Positions 35,413-44,996 are shown, counted from the stretch's first letter. The stretch: 52,249 nucleotides of DNA from Anaerolineales bacterium UBA3001 (GCA_002346435.1 DDZT01000018.1:61853-114101), one strand, 5' to 3'. The notes: generated from the sequence alone by a model not told the origin. Numbers and translations are program-made.

Positions 35413-38238
35413 ATGTCTGAGAAATTGTACCTAATTGATGGTCATGCATTAGCCTATCGCACTTATTTCGCCCTAACAGGATCAGGTTTCCAAGGTACTG
35501 CGCGTAGCGGAGAGCCTACCGCTGCTATCTTTGGATTTACATCAGTTTTATTACGGCTCATTGAAAAAGAATCGCCCGACTACCTTGCAGTAAGTTTTGA
35601 TGTGGGAAAGACATTTCGTGATGAAATGTATCCGGATTACAAGGCTACACGGGAAAAGATGCCAGATGATTTAAGGCCACAGATTGAGCGTATTCAGGAA
35701 GTTGTAGATGCTTTTAATATACCAGTATTTGTGAAAGAGGGTTATGAGGCTGATGATGTTTTAGGTTCCCTTAGTCGAATCGCTGTTAAGCAAAACGTGC
35801 ATGTAGTCATAGTAACTGGTGATCGCGATTTGTTGCAGTTGGTGAATGAGGATGTATCTGTAAGTCTTCCGGGACAAAGCCTAGCTGATGCAAAACTTTA
35901 TAGACCGAGTGATGTAGCACAGAAATTTGGAGTTACCCCTGACCAATTTGTGGATTATAAGTCGATGGTTGGTGATAAATCAGATAATATTCCAGGGGTC
36001 GCAGGAGTTGGCGACAAAACTGCCAGGAGACTTTTGCAGCAATATCTAAATTTAGAAAACATATACTCTAATTTAGATAAGATTGAACCACGTTTCCAGA
36101 AAAAGCTGGCTGCCGACAAAGAAAATGCTTTTCTCTCCAAAAAGCTTGCTGCCATTGTAACTGATTTGGAATTAGATTTTGATCTTGATGCCTGTAGTGC
36201 TCCTGCGCAAGGAAATTTTGATATCAAAAAAGTAGAACAACTATTTCACGATCTCGATTTTCGAACGCATCTCAAGAGAGTTGCAATGTTGGCTAGAGAT
36301 CCTATTATCGAAGTAGAAGCAGATGGTAGTCAATTGAGTTTATCGTTTGGTTTAGGTACTGAAAAACAATCTAGTTATGACGTGGCCTCAGCTGGTTCTA
36401 CCAGAACTATAGTGGTAGACACAATTGAAGGTTTAGAAAACCTAACTAAATGTTTATCTAATGCTGAAACAATTGCGTTTGACACAGAAACGACATCAAC
36501 CAATGTAATGGATGCCGAATTAGTAGGAATTTCTTTGTCTGTAGAGAGTGGAAAAGCTTTTTATATTCCGGTGGGACATGATTCTGAAATGGCTCCGAAT
36601 GGTCAACTCAAATTGAAGCAAGTTTTGGAGGCTTTGTCTGGTTCTTTATGTAATAGATTGATCAAGAAGGTGGCTCATAATGCTAAATATGATTATGTAA
36701 TATTGAAAAGGCTAGGACTAGTTGTTGATCCTATCAGTTCTGATACTATGTTGTTAGAATGGATTTCTGATCCAAATACCCGCAACAAGTCATTGAAAAA
36801 TTTGGCACTCGTACGGTTGGGAGTTGCAATGCAGGATATTCAAGAGTTGATTGGCAAGGGAAAAAAGCAAACAAACATGTCACTTGTACCAGTTGTAAAA
36901 GCATCTGTCTATGCGGCGGCTGATGCGGATATGACATTGCGTCTCTATCATATATTGAGTGAAGAACTACAAGACAGTGATGCGATAAATTTGCTAAATA
37001 TGGAGCTATTATTGATTCCTTTGCTTGCTCAAATGGAAATGACGGGAGTGTTACTAGATACAAGTTACTTGAATAATCTTAGTAGCGATTTGGATACACA
37101 GATAGGATTGTTGACTAGTGAGATCAAGGAGATTGTAGGATATGATTTCAACTTGAATTCTACTCAGCAACTGTCTAGCGCTTTGTTTGACCATATGAGC
37201 ATATCACCGCCACGAGGAACTCGTCGTACTGCTTCTGGTCATTATTCTACAGCAGCGGGTGTTCTATCTGCTTTATCTGAAGATTATGAAGTAGTACGCA
37301 AGATATTAGAGTACAGGGAGATATCAAAACTAAAATCCACATATGTTGATGCGCTACCTATGACAGTGAATCCTGAGACGGATCGGGTACACACTTCTTT
37401 CAATCAGACAGGAACAGTCACCGGTAGATTAGCCTCGTCAAGTCCTAATTTGCAGAACATTCCTATTAGAAGTGAGTTAGGACGGCAAGTGCGGCGGGCT
37501 TTTGTTGCCCCAAGTGGGTCAAAGTTAGTAGCCATGGATTATTCGCAGATTGAGTTGCGAATTGCTGCGCATCTCTCTGGTGATGAGTTTCTAACAAATG
37601 CATTTCAAAATGGTGTCGATATCCATTCGTCCACTGCATCAGCTGTTTTTGATGTTGCTTTAGATGAGGTTAACTCGGAACAGCGTAGACAGGCTAAGGC
37701 AGTGAATTTTGGCTTGCTTTATGGAATGGGACCATATAGATTGGCGCAGTCTACTGGCATCACTTTAGGTGAGGCGGAAGAGTTTATAGAGACATATTTC
37801 CAGCGTTTGCCAGGTGTGAAGAAATATTTGGATGAAATACGGGAGTTCGCAAAGCAAAATGGCTTTGTGCAGACTTTGGAGGGGCGCAGGCGCTATTTTC
37901 CATTACTGAAATCGGAAAGTGGTGGAGATCAGGCTGCTCGTGCTCGTGCTGAAAGGGAGGCTATCAATGCTCCAATCCAAGGCACAGCTGCTGACATAAT
38001 TAAGAAGGCTATGATTGAAGTTGGTCAACTTATTCAAGTGAGTATGCCAAATGTGCGTCTATTGTTACAAGTTCATGATGAACTTCTTTTTGAATGTTTT
38101 GATGGTGAAGTGGAAGAGCTAGTCCAGATGGTTCGTCCGGTTATGGAATCTGCTTACAAATTGTCTGTGCCAATTAAGGTTGATGTTAATGTGGGACAGA
38201 ATTGGGAACAAATGCAAACATTTAGTCTTAAGTCATAA
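35413..38238 (+). CDS. polA: DNA polymerase I
   Basis: Repair and Okazaki-fragment-processing polymerase, 941 residues. The N-terminal 5'-3' exonuclease domain (about 1-300) has YEADDVLGSLSRIA and VDYKSMVGDKSDNIPGVAGVG. The middle 3'-5' exonuclease domain keeps catalytic D357 and E359 in FDTETTST, so proofreading may be active. The polymerase domain has motif A MDYSQIELR (D709), the O-helix RRQAKAVNFGLLYGMG, and motif C QVHDELLFE (D889, E890). Tyr in the O-helix region is the usual family residue. A five-codon ORF (35403-35420) overlaps the start codon in another frame. polA is divergent from the thiamine operon. Confidence 0.97.
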   Translation: MSEKLYLIDGHALAYRTYFALTGSGFQGTARSGEPTAAIFGFTSVLLRLIEKESPDYLAVSFDVGKTFRDEMYPDYKATREKMPDDLRPQIERIQEVVDAFNIPVFVKEGYEADDVLGSLSRIAVKQNVHVVIVTGDRDLLQLVNEDVSVSLPGQSLADAKLYRPSDVAQKFGVTPDQFVDYKSMVGDKSDNIPGVAGVGDKTARRLLQQYLNLENIYSNLDKIEPRFQKKLAADKENAFLSKKLAAIVTDLELDFDLDACSAPAQGNFDIKKVEQLFHDLDFRTHLKRVAMLARDPIIEVEADGSQLSLSFGLGTEKQSSYDVASAGSTRTIVVDTIEGLENLTKCLSNAETIAFDTETTSTNVMDAELVGISLSVESGKAFYIPVGHDSEMAPNGQLKLKQVLEALSGSLCNRLIKKVAHNAKYDYVILKRLGLVVDPISSDTMLLEWISDPNTRNKSLKNLALVRLGVAMQDIQELIGKGKKQTNMSLVPVVKASVYAAADADMTLRLYHILSEELQDSDAINLLNMELLLIPLLAQMEMTGVLLDTSYLNNLSSDLDTQIGLLTSEIKEIVGYDFNLNSTQQLSSALFDHMSISPPRGTRRTASGHYSTAAGVLSALSEDYEVVRKILEYREISKLKSTYVDALPMTVNPETDRVHTSFNQTGTVTGRLASSSPNLQNIPIRSELGRQVRRAFVAPSGSKLVAMDYSQIELRIAAHLSGDEFLTNAFQNGVDIHSSTASAVFDVALDEVNSEQRRQAKAVNFGLLYGMGPYRLAQSTGITLGEAEEFIETYFQRLPGVKKYLDEIREFAKQNGFVQTLEGRRRYFPLLKSESGGDQAARARAEREAINAPIQGTAADIIKKAMIEVGQLIQVSMPNVRLLLQVHDELLFECFDGEVEELVQMVRPVMESAYKLSVPIKVDVNVGQNWEQMQTFSLKS

Positions 38239-38248
38239 GAAGTCAATT

Positions 38249-39142
38249 ATGATTATATGGCTTCCGGTAGCATCGGGCATTCTTGCGGTGTGTTTCTGGG
38301 GTGTTTCGTTCGTTGCTATCAAAATCGCACTGCCCCAAATGAAACTGGAGACCATGATTTTCTTAAGGCAGTTATTAGGTACTTTAACAGTCGCTATTAT
38401 TGTTGGATTGCGTGGTGAATGGCAATTTCCTTCAAGGGACAATCTTCCTCGTATATTTCTTACAAGTTTTGTTGGAATAGTGTTACATCAATGGCTGCAA
38501 GCACAGGGCATGCTCACTACAACTGCTATAGTATCATCTTGGTTGTCTGCACTTGCACCTATTTTAATTGCTTGTATGAGTTGGATATGGCTGCGTGAGC
38601 AATTTGTACCTGTTCAAGCAGTTTGGCTGTTATTAGCAGGTCTGGGAGCGGTGCTAGTAGTATCGGGCAGTTGGCAAGCGTTGTTTCAAGGTAGGTTTGG
38701 AGGAATAGGAACTGTGTTAGTACTGTCTAGTGCGATTGTATGGGCATTATATTCCATTATGCTAAAAACCTTAATGTATCAAAGCAATCTAGGAATGACC
38801 ACTCTTAATGTACTGATATTAGGTTTATTGATGCTAATACCACTATTTGTTTATAGTGAGGGCTGGAAAGATATTCGCGCAATTAGTTATCCAGGCTGGA
38901 TTTCAGTAGTTATTTTGGGAGTGGGTAGTACTGGTCTGGCTTCGATACTTTACAATTATTCGTTAAAACATATGTCGGGAACTCTAGCAGCATCACTTCA
39001 ATATCCTGAACCTCTAATAACTGTAGTTGTTGCTAGTTTATTGCTTCAGGAGACTTTTACATTCTCTATGTCAATTGGCGGGTTGCTAATATTGTTCGGG
39101 ATTTGGCGGGTCCAGAGTGCAGATGTACGTATCAAACATTAG
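38249..39142 (+). CDS. EamA/DMT-family transporter
   Basis: About 297 residues with roughly ten transmembrane helices in two EamA repeats, typical of drug/metabolite exporters. The first repeat opens ASGILAVCFWGVSFVAIKIAL and the second near FGGIGTVLVLSSAIVWALYS; PEPLITVVVASLLLQE is the conserved loop late in the second repeat. The ATG at 38249, ten bases after the polA stop, is chosen because the hydrophobic first helix begins there. An upstream start inside polA would add a polar segment. Substrate unknown. It is convergent with the LysM glycosidase gene. Confidence 0.88.
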   Translation: MIIWLPVASGILAVCFWGVSFVAIKIALPQMKLETMIFLRQLLGTLTVAIIVGLRGEWQFPSRDNLPRIFLTSFVGIVLHQWLQAQGMLTTTAIVSSWLSALAPILIACMSWIWLREQFVPVQAVWLLLAGLGAVLVVSGSWQALFQGRFGGIGTVLVLSSAIVWALYSIMLKTLMYQSNLGMTTLNVLILGLLMLIPLFVYSEGWKDIRAISYPGWISVVILGVGSTGLASILYNYSLKHMSGTLAASLQYPEPLITVVVASLLLQETFTFSMSIGGLLILFGIWRVQSADVRIKH

Positions 39143-39147
39143 AAATT

Positions 39148-40584
39148 TCAGTTTTGGATTCTGGCAAATTCAGCCATAGGTAATACGGTAGCACCCCATA
39201 TGTAATTTTGAGCATGACTAGGTGTTCCTGTCTCAGAATCATAAAATTCCCAGAAGTTTTGTGTTCCCCCATCGATTATTTTTTTGACAAGAGGACGCGT
39301 TATATGCTGTGCTTCGTTTATAAAGCTATAATCGACCAGACCTTTTACTACCAGAGTAGTAAGGCTTGGCCACATTCCACCTTGCCAACGGCGTGCGCTT
39401 CCATAGCCATTCTCTCTTTTTCCCAGTGAAGGCAACCCAAACCCAGAGTGAAAATCTCCATTAGGACCTAAGTGTTTTTTCACCAGGCTCTGTGCCTGGT
39501 CAGCTGAAGGTATTCCCGCATAGAGTGGCATGAGTCCGCCAATATCGCGTACTCGTACTTGACCTCCACGTCGAGATATTCCGTAGTAGAAGCTATCTTC
39601 TTCATTCCACATAAGACTATTCATCAGATTTGATAGATGGGATGCACGAGCATTGAAAATATCCGCGCGGCTATCTCCTAGCTCTATTGCCATAAGATAG
39701 AGTGCTCGATCATTAGCTACCAAGTAAGCATTTAAGTCCACCGCACACTGGTTTTGTGCTCCATTTGTAGATGTCCAGGTGATTAATTCAGCATCATCTC
39801 TTACAGATTCCCAATGATTTTTCCAAAAGAACATGCCCTGGCATCGGTCGTGGTCACGGCGATTGGAGTGTAACCACCACCAGTCATCATTTTTAGCACC
39901 AGCCTCGAATGAATCCTTTAAAAATGTTTTATCTCCACATTTGCTATATATTTGTAATGCTTCCCATGCGAGTACTGGTAAGGTTATGTTGGTAGTTGTT
40001 GTAGCTCCGGGGCCAGTTTCGGCTGTTACCAAATATGGAAATCCACCATCTGAATTCTGAGCGTAATAAAAAGCTCGTAACATGCCCTGTGCTTCTGAGC
40101 ATTTACCCAAACTAGCATATGCTAATGAAGCGAGGTTTTCATGCGCATGATTTCGGATGGATTGAAACCAATATGTTCTTGGTTGACCTTCATCTACAGG
40201 AGTGAATGAATAGTATACACGGTCCCCAACTCTTTTCTGGACAAAAGGTTTGTCTAAGAAGTCACTTACGGATTTGCGTAAAACGGTATTAGATAAATAC
40301 GTGGGTCTTATTTCATTGGGAGCATTTGTGCTTTTACCAGGAATATTAACGGATTGTCCTACCCATATAAAGTTTGCGTCTGTGATTTGATTGTACGTAG
40401 TTAATATAGTGACTGTGGTGCCATAACGTGCTGCTATTGTCGATAGATTATCTCCAGGCTGTACTACGTGTACTACTTCTCCTGTAGCAGATGTTTGTTG
40501 TGGCGCTATAAATAGGTGTGCGCATATCAGTATTAATACTGATATGCGCACACCTATGGTCACGTTCAACATTGTGGTTTTCAT
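39148..40584 (-). CDS. Exported LysM protein with six-hairpin glycosidase domain (GH63/GH37-like)
   Basis: 478 residues. A signal peptide (about 1-34) is followed by a LysM domain (about 37-82: VVHVVQPGDNLSTIAARYGTT), then an (alpha/alpha)6-barrel-like catalytic domain. Helical-hairpin motifs include NLASLAYASLGKCSEA, YYAQNSDGGFPYLV, a WESVRDDAE block at about 258-266 with acidic residues suited to catalysis, MWNEEDSFYYGI, and GSARRWQGGMWPSL. The pattern recalls GH63 (glucosylglycerate/mannosylglycerate hydrolases, alpha-glucosidases) and trehalases; the exact activity is not assignable. LysM suggests retention at the cell wall. The signal-peptide codons contain a perfect 46-bp palindrome. 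It is the last gene of an envelope run, 10 bases after the permease gene. Confidence 0.78.
   Translation of the reverse strand: MKTTMLNVTIGVRISVLILICAHLFIAPQQTSATGEVVHVVQPGDNLSTIAARYGTTVTILTTYNQITDANFIWVGQSVNIPGKSTNAPNEIRPTYLSNTVLRKSVSDFLDKPFVQKRVGDRVYYSFTPVDEGQPRTYWFQSIRNHAHENLASLAYASLGKCSEAQGMLRAFYYAQNSDGGFPYLVTAETGPGATTTTNITLPVLAWEALQIYSKCGDKTFLKDSFEAGAKNDDWWWLHSNRRDHDRCQGMFFWKNHWESVRDDAELITWTSTNGAQNQCAVDLNAYLVANDRALYLMAIELGDSRADIFNARASHLSNLMNSLMWNEEDSFYYGISRRGGQVRVRDIGGLMPLYAGIPSADQAQSLVKKHLGPNGDFHSGFGLPSLGKRENGYGSARRWQGGMWPSLTTLVVKGLVDYSFINEAQHITRPLVKKIIDGGTQNFWEFYDSETGTPSHAQNYIWGATVLPMAEFARIQN
40512..40557. repeat. Perfect 46-bp palindrome within the signal-peptide coding sequence
   Basis: The 23-base arm 40512-40534 is the exact reverse complement of 40535-40557, with no spacer. 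It begins 27 bases after the start codon of the LysM glycosidase gene on the minus strand and encodes the hydrophobic core of the signal peptide (IGVRISVLILICAHL). In the mRNA it would form a very stable hairpin just inside the coding region; in DNA it could extrude a cruciform. Confidence 0.95.
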
Positions 40585-40594
40585 TATTCTAAAC

Positions 40595-41668
40595 TTAGTG
40601 CGTATCCGTTGATGTTTTCTCGTATCTATAATGTTCCAAATATATTTCTATAGTGGTGACCAAGAAAATCATAACCACTGGACCATATATTACCCCTAAG
40701 AATCCAAAAAGTCTTAGTCCTCCGAGGGCACCAATTAATACAAGTGCAGGATTCAGGCTAGCTTCCTTTGGTACAAGCATTGGCCGCAGAAATGTATCTA
40801 TGTTGCTGACCACTACAAGACCTCCTAATAGTACTAGTAGACCTTGCCACACGCTACCAAAAACTACTAGTGTAATGCCCGCTGGGATAGTTATCACATT
40901 TACCCCTAATGGTAAGAGTGCGAACACAATACATAGCAGAGTCCAAAAAGCCACATATGGTACGCCACCGACCGCAAGAAAAATACCTGCTGCAACTCCT
41001 TGAGCTAATGCAATGACAAAAACGCCACGTACCATAGCACGAGCCATGGCTGTTATACGTTGAATGTATTTTTGATCAAGTTGATCGTCTAGTGGACTGA
41101 GATCCTTCACTATTTGGAAAGCTTTTGGTGTGATAGGCAGCAAAGTAATCAGAACAGAGACAAAAACTATTGCTTGAGTAATTATTTGAATCGATGAGGT
41201 GCCAATACTAAGAGCATTGTTGGCAATGTATGTACTGATAGGACCTACCGTTTTCTGGACGCTAGTAATTAGCGCTTCCTCAGTCACTTGATAATCTACT
41301 AGCGGTATCGCACTTAGTAGTGTGTTGGTTTGTGAGATTGCATTAAGCAGTGTGAGATTGTTTCCAGTAACAAGTTTGCTGACGTCTTGAGTAAATTGTA
41401 GAGATTGCCTAATTGTAATATTGCCTACTAGCCATAATGGTGCAAGTAAACTTATAGACAGCGCTATCATCGTAATCGTCATTGCTAGAAATTTATATCC
41501 ACGACACCATCCGAGGAACCGCAAGTACAGTGGGCGATACATAATAGCGGTCAAAACTGCGAGTACTATGCTGGAAAGGTAAGGGCGAATGGTAACGTAG
41601 GTTAGGTAGCATGCGATTAGCACTACTATATAGAAAAAGTTACGGGTTTTACTAGTAATTATGCTCAT
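40595..41668 (-). CDS. AI-2E-family (PerM-type) membrane permease
   Basis: About 357 residues with seven or eight transmembrane helices in the AI-2E exporter pattern: two N-terminal helices (FYIVVLIACYLTYVTIRPYL, LAVLTAIMYRPLYLRF), an amphipathic middle part, then GVFVIALAQGVAAGIFLAVGG, FWTLLCIVFALLPLGVNVI and the C-terminal IYGPVVMIFLVTTIEIY. The family covers autoinducer-2 export (TqsA), sodium/proton antiport and unknown roles. ATG at 41668 begins right before the first helix and is preferred over a TTG at 41743 that overlaps the upstream gene. A 12-bp palindrome sits just upstream. Confidence 0.87.
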   Translation of the reverse strand: MSIITSKTRNFFYIVVLIACYLTYVTIRPYLSSIVLAVLTAIMYRPLYLRFLGWCRGYKFLAMTITMIALSISLLAPLWLVGNITIRQSLQFTQDVSKLVTGNNLTLLNAISQTNTLLSAIPLVDYQVTEEALITSVQKTVGPISTYIANNALSIGTSSIQIITQAIVFVSVLITLLPITPKAFQIVKDLSPLDDQLDQKYIQRITAMARAMVRGVFVIALAQGVAAGIFLAVGGVPYVAFWTLLCIVFALLPLGVNVITIPAGITLVVFGSVWQGLLVLLGGLVVVSNIDTFLRPMLVPKEASLNPALVLIGALGGLRLFGFLGVIYGPVVMIFLVTTIEIYLEHYRYEKTSTDTH

Positions 41669-41684
41669 AACATTGTTAGTATAC

Positions 41685-41696
41685 GTCACATGTGAC
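41685..41696. promoter_or_regulatory. 12-bp palindrome GTCACATGTGAC upstream of the permease gene
   Basis: A perfect palindrome 17 bases before the permease ATG, next to a TATACT on the minus strand that could be a -10 box. It may be an operator for an internal promoter. The site is short and the promoter weak. Confidence 0.35.
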
Positions 41697-41733
41697 TTTT
41701 TTTCAGAAATTGCCTTGACTGATGATTGTAAAA

Positions 41734-42666
41734 TTATCCACAACCATTTTGTGATGCTTTCCAGAGGGTGTCCATCTTATCTGTTGGAAAAATTGCGGTG
41801 TTATCTACTAGACTAATGGCAGTAGATGTCCGCACGTTGAAGCTGACATCTGATCCCTCCTCAAGTGCCCAGGTTATAGTATTGCCTTGCGATATAAGGG
41901 TACCATCCCACAGATTATAGTTGCCATCAGAATCATACTTTAGGTTTACTATTTTGCCGTTATCGAGAATGCGGTGTGCGTATCGTTCCAGGCCAATTCT
42001 TAGCTCTATGTTTTCAAATGATGTCTCATATATACCATCGTTAGGAGCACTTGTAGTTAACCTAACTATGTACCCTCCATCTTCTGCAAATTGTCTTTCA
42101 ACTGATATTACATCGAGTGCAGGTTTGAGGTTGCCTATGTCCCCAGCATCATCGTATATAGTCTGGCTTAATATATCTCCATCTTTTGTGCGGATCTCCG
42201 CAGAGTCAGTATTGGTGTCATAAAGTATGTTACTATCCGATTTAAGGTTGGATGATACACTAAGGATTTCTGGTGAAGGATATCGATGGACAATTAATAA
42301 GCGACGTATACCACTTGCGAGATTGACAGGGCCTTGGATTGTGATTGGACCACCTCGTGTTTCAAGTTCTAGGTTTTCTTCTCCTGATATCCAGTTGAAT
42401 CGATAGACAGCAGCCTCGTCATTTTGCCCTATTTCTTCATTGAACACTGGAAACACACATACATCTGGAATTTTTTTTGGTAATGGTGTTGATGGAACCT
42501 CAGATGAGGAAGGTGTTTTTATAGCTGTGCCGAAAAGTGTGGGAGTTGGCTCTCTTATGGATTCTTCATTAGTCTGGTCATCTTGATTGATTTGGCAGCT
42601 TACTATGAATAGAGAGCCTAAAACCCCAAGAACAAATTTACTTGGTATTTTACGCATAAGCGCCAT
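41734..42666 (-). CDS. Lipoprotein of unknown function
   Basis: 310 residues. The N-terminus MALMRKIPSKF and a hydrophobic stretch lead to the lipobox LFIVSC with the lipidated cysteine at residue 24. A polar, Thr/Pro-rich linker (TPTLFGTAIKTPSSS) follows, then a beta-rich domain of about 230 residues without a recognised family; two cysteines (one near residue 71 in DVCVFPVF and one at the C-terminal NGCG) might form a disulfide. No enzymatic motif is visible. It lies between the permease gene and two M23 lipoprotein genes on the same strand, so a role in the cell envelope is likely but unproven. Confidence 0.65.
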   Translation of the reverse strand: MALMRKIPSKFVLGVLGSLFIVSCQINQDDQTNEESIREPTPTLFGTAIKTPSSSEVPSTPLPKKIPDVCVFPVFNEEIGQNDEAAVYRFNWISGEENLELETRGGPITIQGPVNLASGIRRLLIVHRYPSPEILSVSSNLKSDSNILYDTNTDSAEIRTKDGDILSQTIYDDAGDIGNLKPALDVISVERQFAEDGGYIVRLTTSAPNDGIYETSFENIELRIGLERYAHRILDNGKIVNLKYDSDGNYNLWDGTLISQGNTITWALEEGSDVSFNVRTSTAISLVDNTAIFPTDKMDTLWKASQNGCG

Positions 42667-42714
42667 TATATTTTATGTATTTTACAAGCAATAATATCAT
42701 GTGCATTATCTGGT

Positions 42715-43845
42715 TTACTCAGATGAATGTTGTAATACAACAAACACTATGTCTTGTGGCTTTATGTAAATAGATTGACTAAGTGTATCACCTGCATATT
42801 CAGATTCTACTGTACATTGCATTTCGGGAATGTCACTAAAAACGAAATTTTCACTAAACTTGTCATCTGGTGGAGTCCATTGATTCCAATAAGTTTGTAC
42901 CCATCGTACACCATGGTCAACACAGGTGATTTTCACCATGTGTCCAGGGATAAAGAGACCATTTTTGTCTAGTATGCGCCCAGCAACAACACCGGTTCCT
43001 GGCAATGGTGAGTACCACAATTCTGGGTTACGAGTTGACATATAATTTCTGGCATCGTCAATTCGTATCTCGAGGTGGAGGTGTGGTGCTAATGCTGCAC
43101 CAGATTCTCCTACCTTTCCAATCATGTCTCCTTGTACCACTTTTTGTCCAATTGCGACATCTGTTTCGCTTAAGTGAGCATATAGGGCGTAAACCTGCCT
43201 ATCATTCCATTTTTGATCCAAACTTAACACTACTAGGTTGCCATAGAATTCGTTTCTGAACCCAAACAGTTCAGTATCATCATTTCCTGAATACATTACT
43301 GTACCGTTACCAATGGCTACTACCGTAGAGCCTGTATCGTTAGCTAAATCTACACCTAAATGGGGTGCTAACAGTCCATTCCAAGTCATACCATAACGGT
43401 AGTGTGAAACCGGATAATTGTTGCCTTCCAACATTGGACGTCCATAGAACAAGTGTGTTTCACTTGCAAAATCCTGTCTTGGTAATGGTAGTTGCTCTGG
43501 AAGGGCTTTCGGTACTATAGGAGTCCGAGTGGGTGTTACCGTAGGTGTGTACGTGGCGGTATATGTGGAAGTCAATGTTGGCTCTTTCGTCTCCGTAGGC
43601 ATGGGAGTAATGGTAGGCGTAGTACGTTGTGGTGGTAATGGGGGCGGTAGAGTTTTTTGATAAGCAACAAAAGTAGCAGTTTTCGCGGTTTCAATGTGGT
43701 TTGCAGTGTTTTTGTCTTGATCTTGGTAACTGCATGCGTAAAGGAGGTTTAGAACCACTAAACAAAATAGTGCTGTGTTAAACCACCTTTGAGTTAAACG
43801 TTTTATTGTTTTGGTGTAGGAGTTGTAATTGGTGTAGGAGTCCAT
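42715..43845 (-). CDS. M23-family peptidase lipoprotein
   Basis: 376-residue lipoprotein with a lipobox LLYACS (Cys38), a long Thr/Pro-rich linker (about 65-115), and a LytM/M23 zinc endopeptidase domain. Zinc ligands are complete: HLGVD (H162, D166) and HLHLE (H255, H257). A C-terminal beta domain (GVVAGRILDKNGLFIPGHMV) follows, resembling a carboxypeptidase-regulatory-like fold. M23 enzymes cut peptidoglycan cross-links, so this protein should act in wall remodelling outside the membrane. It overlaps its upstream paralogue by 43 bases in a different frame. Its N-terminal 20 residues before the hydrophobic segment are encoded in that overlap. Confidence 0.87.
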   Translation of the reverse strand: MDSYTNYNSYTKTIKRLTQRWFNTALFCLVVLNLLYACSYQDQDKNTANHIETAKTATFVAYQKTLPPPLPPQRTTPTITPMPTETKEPTLTSTYTATYTPTVTPTRTPIVPKALPEQLPLPRQDFASETHLFYGRPMLEGNNYPVSHYRYGMTWNGLLAPHLGVDLANDTGSTVVAIGNGTVMYSGNDDTELFGFRNEFYGNLVVLSLDQKWNDRQVYALYAHLSETDVAIGQKVVQGDMIGKVGESGAALAPHLHLEIRIDDARNYMSTRNPELWYSPLPGTGVVAGRILDKNGLFIPGHMVKITCVDHGVRWVQTYWNQWTPPDDKFSENFVFSDIPEMQCTVESEYAGDTLSQSIYIKPQDIVFVVLQHSSE

Positions 43846-44936
43846 GTTAAAGGTGGATTAACATTTACAAATTCTATCCAATTCAGTATATCTGGTAATA
43901 TAGTGATGTCCTGTCTTTGAATAGTTTTTCCTGTGTTGATTCCAACAGTATATATGCCGGGAGGCAAATCAGCCAATGCAAAATTTTCGCCCAGAAGTTC
44001 GTCTGGGTTTACCGGGCCTTCAGCATATGTGGTTAAGTATCGACGCACAGGACTAATATCAGTCTCATCTAATTTCTTGGAAATCACTGTAATATTCACT
44101 AGTGGAATAAGTTTGCCTTCGTTGTCTGTTATTCTACCAGCTAGTGTACCCCAGTCGGGGTATGGGCGTATCCACAACTCTGGATTTCTTGTTGAAAGAT
44201 AATCATTATGTCCAACTCGTATTTCCATGTGCAAATGACTACCACCTTTAGCTACTCCTGCCCCTCCCACAGTTCCTAGTATTGTTCCCGTTTCTACGGT
44301 TTGTCCCTTCGAAACTAGAATAGTATCAAGATGACCGTAGAGGACAAAAACCGGCTGATGTAGAAAATGATTGAATGTATGGACAATAATGGCTCGGCCA
44401 TAAAAATCTTTTGTCGGACCTAATTTAGAATAATAATCACTACCTGCAAAAACAACCTTGCCAGATATTGTAGACTTGATTGGTGTGCCTAATGAATTGA
44501 CGAAATCTACACCATGATGCACTCTTAATGTTCCTCCTTGTGTAGACCCATATCTATATGTTGGTATGACGTAGTCATTGTATTCGTCTGAGATTGGGCG
44601 ACTCAGCCAGAAATGAGGATCAGGCAGGTTAGATATCGGCGAGTAGATCGGTACTATAGTGCTTGTGGCGCTATAATCTCGCGTGGGAAACATAGTAGGT
44701 GTGGCAGTATTAGTTGGTGTGGATGTCGACGTATTAGTAGGAGTTGAAGTTGGTGTCATAGTAATAGTGTTTGTGGGACTGATGGTTGTATTAGTAGCTG
44801 TGTTTGTAAATGTGGCACTAGCATATCTTACTTCCGGGGGCCGGAGTGTTGAATTGGGTTGTAGATTGGGTTGACTACAAGACGTGAAGTTCAATATAAG
44901 TAATGTAGTACATATCTTAAACCAGTTTGAACTCAT
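43803..44936 (-). CDS. M23-family peptidase lipoprotein, upstream paralogue
   Basis: About 377 residues, same layout as its downstream neighbour: lipobox LNFTSC (Cys near residue 20), a Thr/Asn/Pro-rich linker built of TNTxTP-type units, and an M23 domain with complete ligands HHGVD (H140, D144) and HLHME (H234, H236), then a beta-rich C-terminal domain (GTLAGRITDNEGKLIPL). ATG at 44936 is chosen because the signal peptide starts there; a GTG at 44981 would add 15 polar, His-rich residues. An extended -10 promoter lies at 44997-45005. It heads the minus-strand run of envelope genes. Confidence 0.86.
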   Translation of the reverse strand: MSSNWFKICTTLLILNFTSCSQPNLQPNSTLRPPEVRYASATFTNTATNTTISPTNTITMTPTSTPTNTSTSTPTNTATPTMFPTRDYSATSTIVPIYSPISNLPDPHFWLSRPISDEYNDYVIPTYRYGSTQGGTLRVHHGVDFVNSLGTPIKSTISGKVVFAGSDYYSKLGPTKDFYGRAIIVHTFNHFLHQPVFVLYGHLDTILVSKGQTVETGTILGTVGGAGVAKGGSHLHMEIRVGHNDYLSTRNPELWIRPYPDWGTLAGRITDNEGKLIPLVNITVISKKLDETDISPVRRYLTTYAEGPVNPDELLGENFALADLPPGIYTVGINTGKTIQRQDITILPDILNWIEFVNVNPPLTWTPTPITTPTPKQ

Positions 44937-44996
44937 GGATGGTAGATGTACATTGTGTGTATGAGACTTTGGATTACGCACGTGAGTAATACGGAA

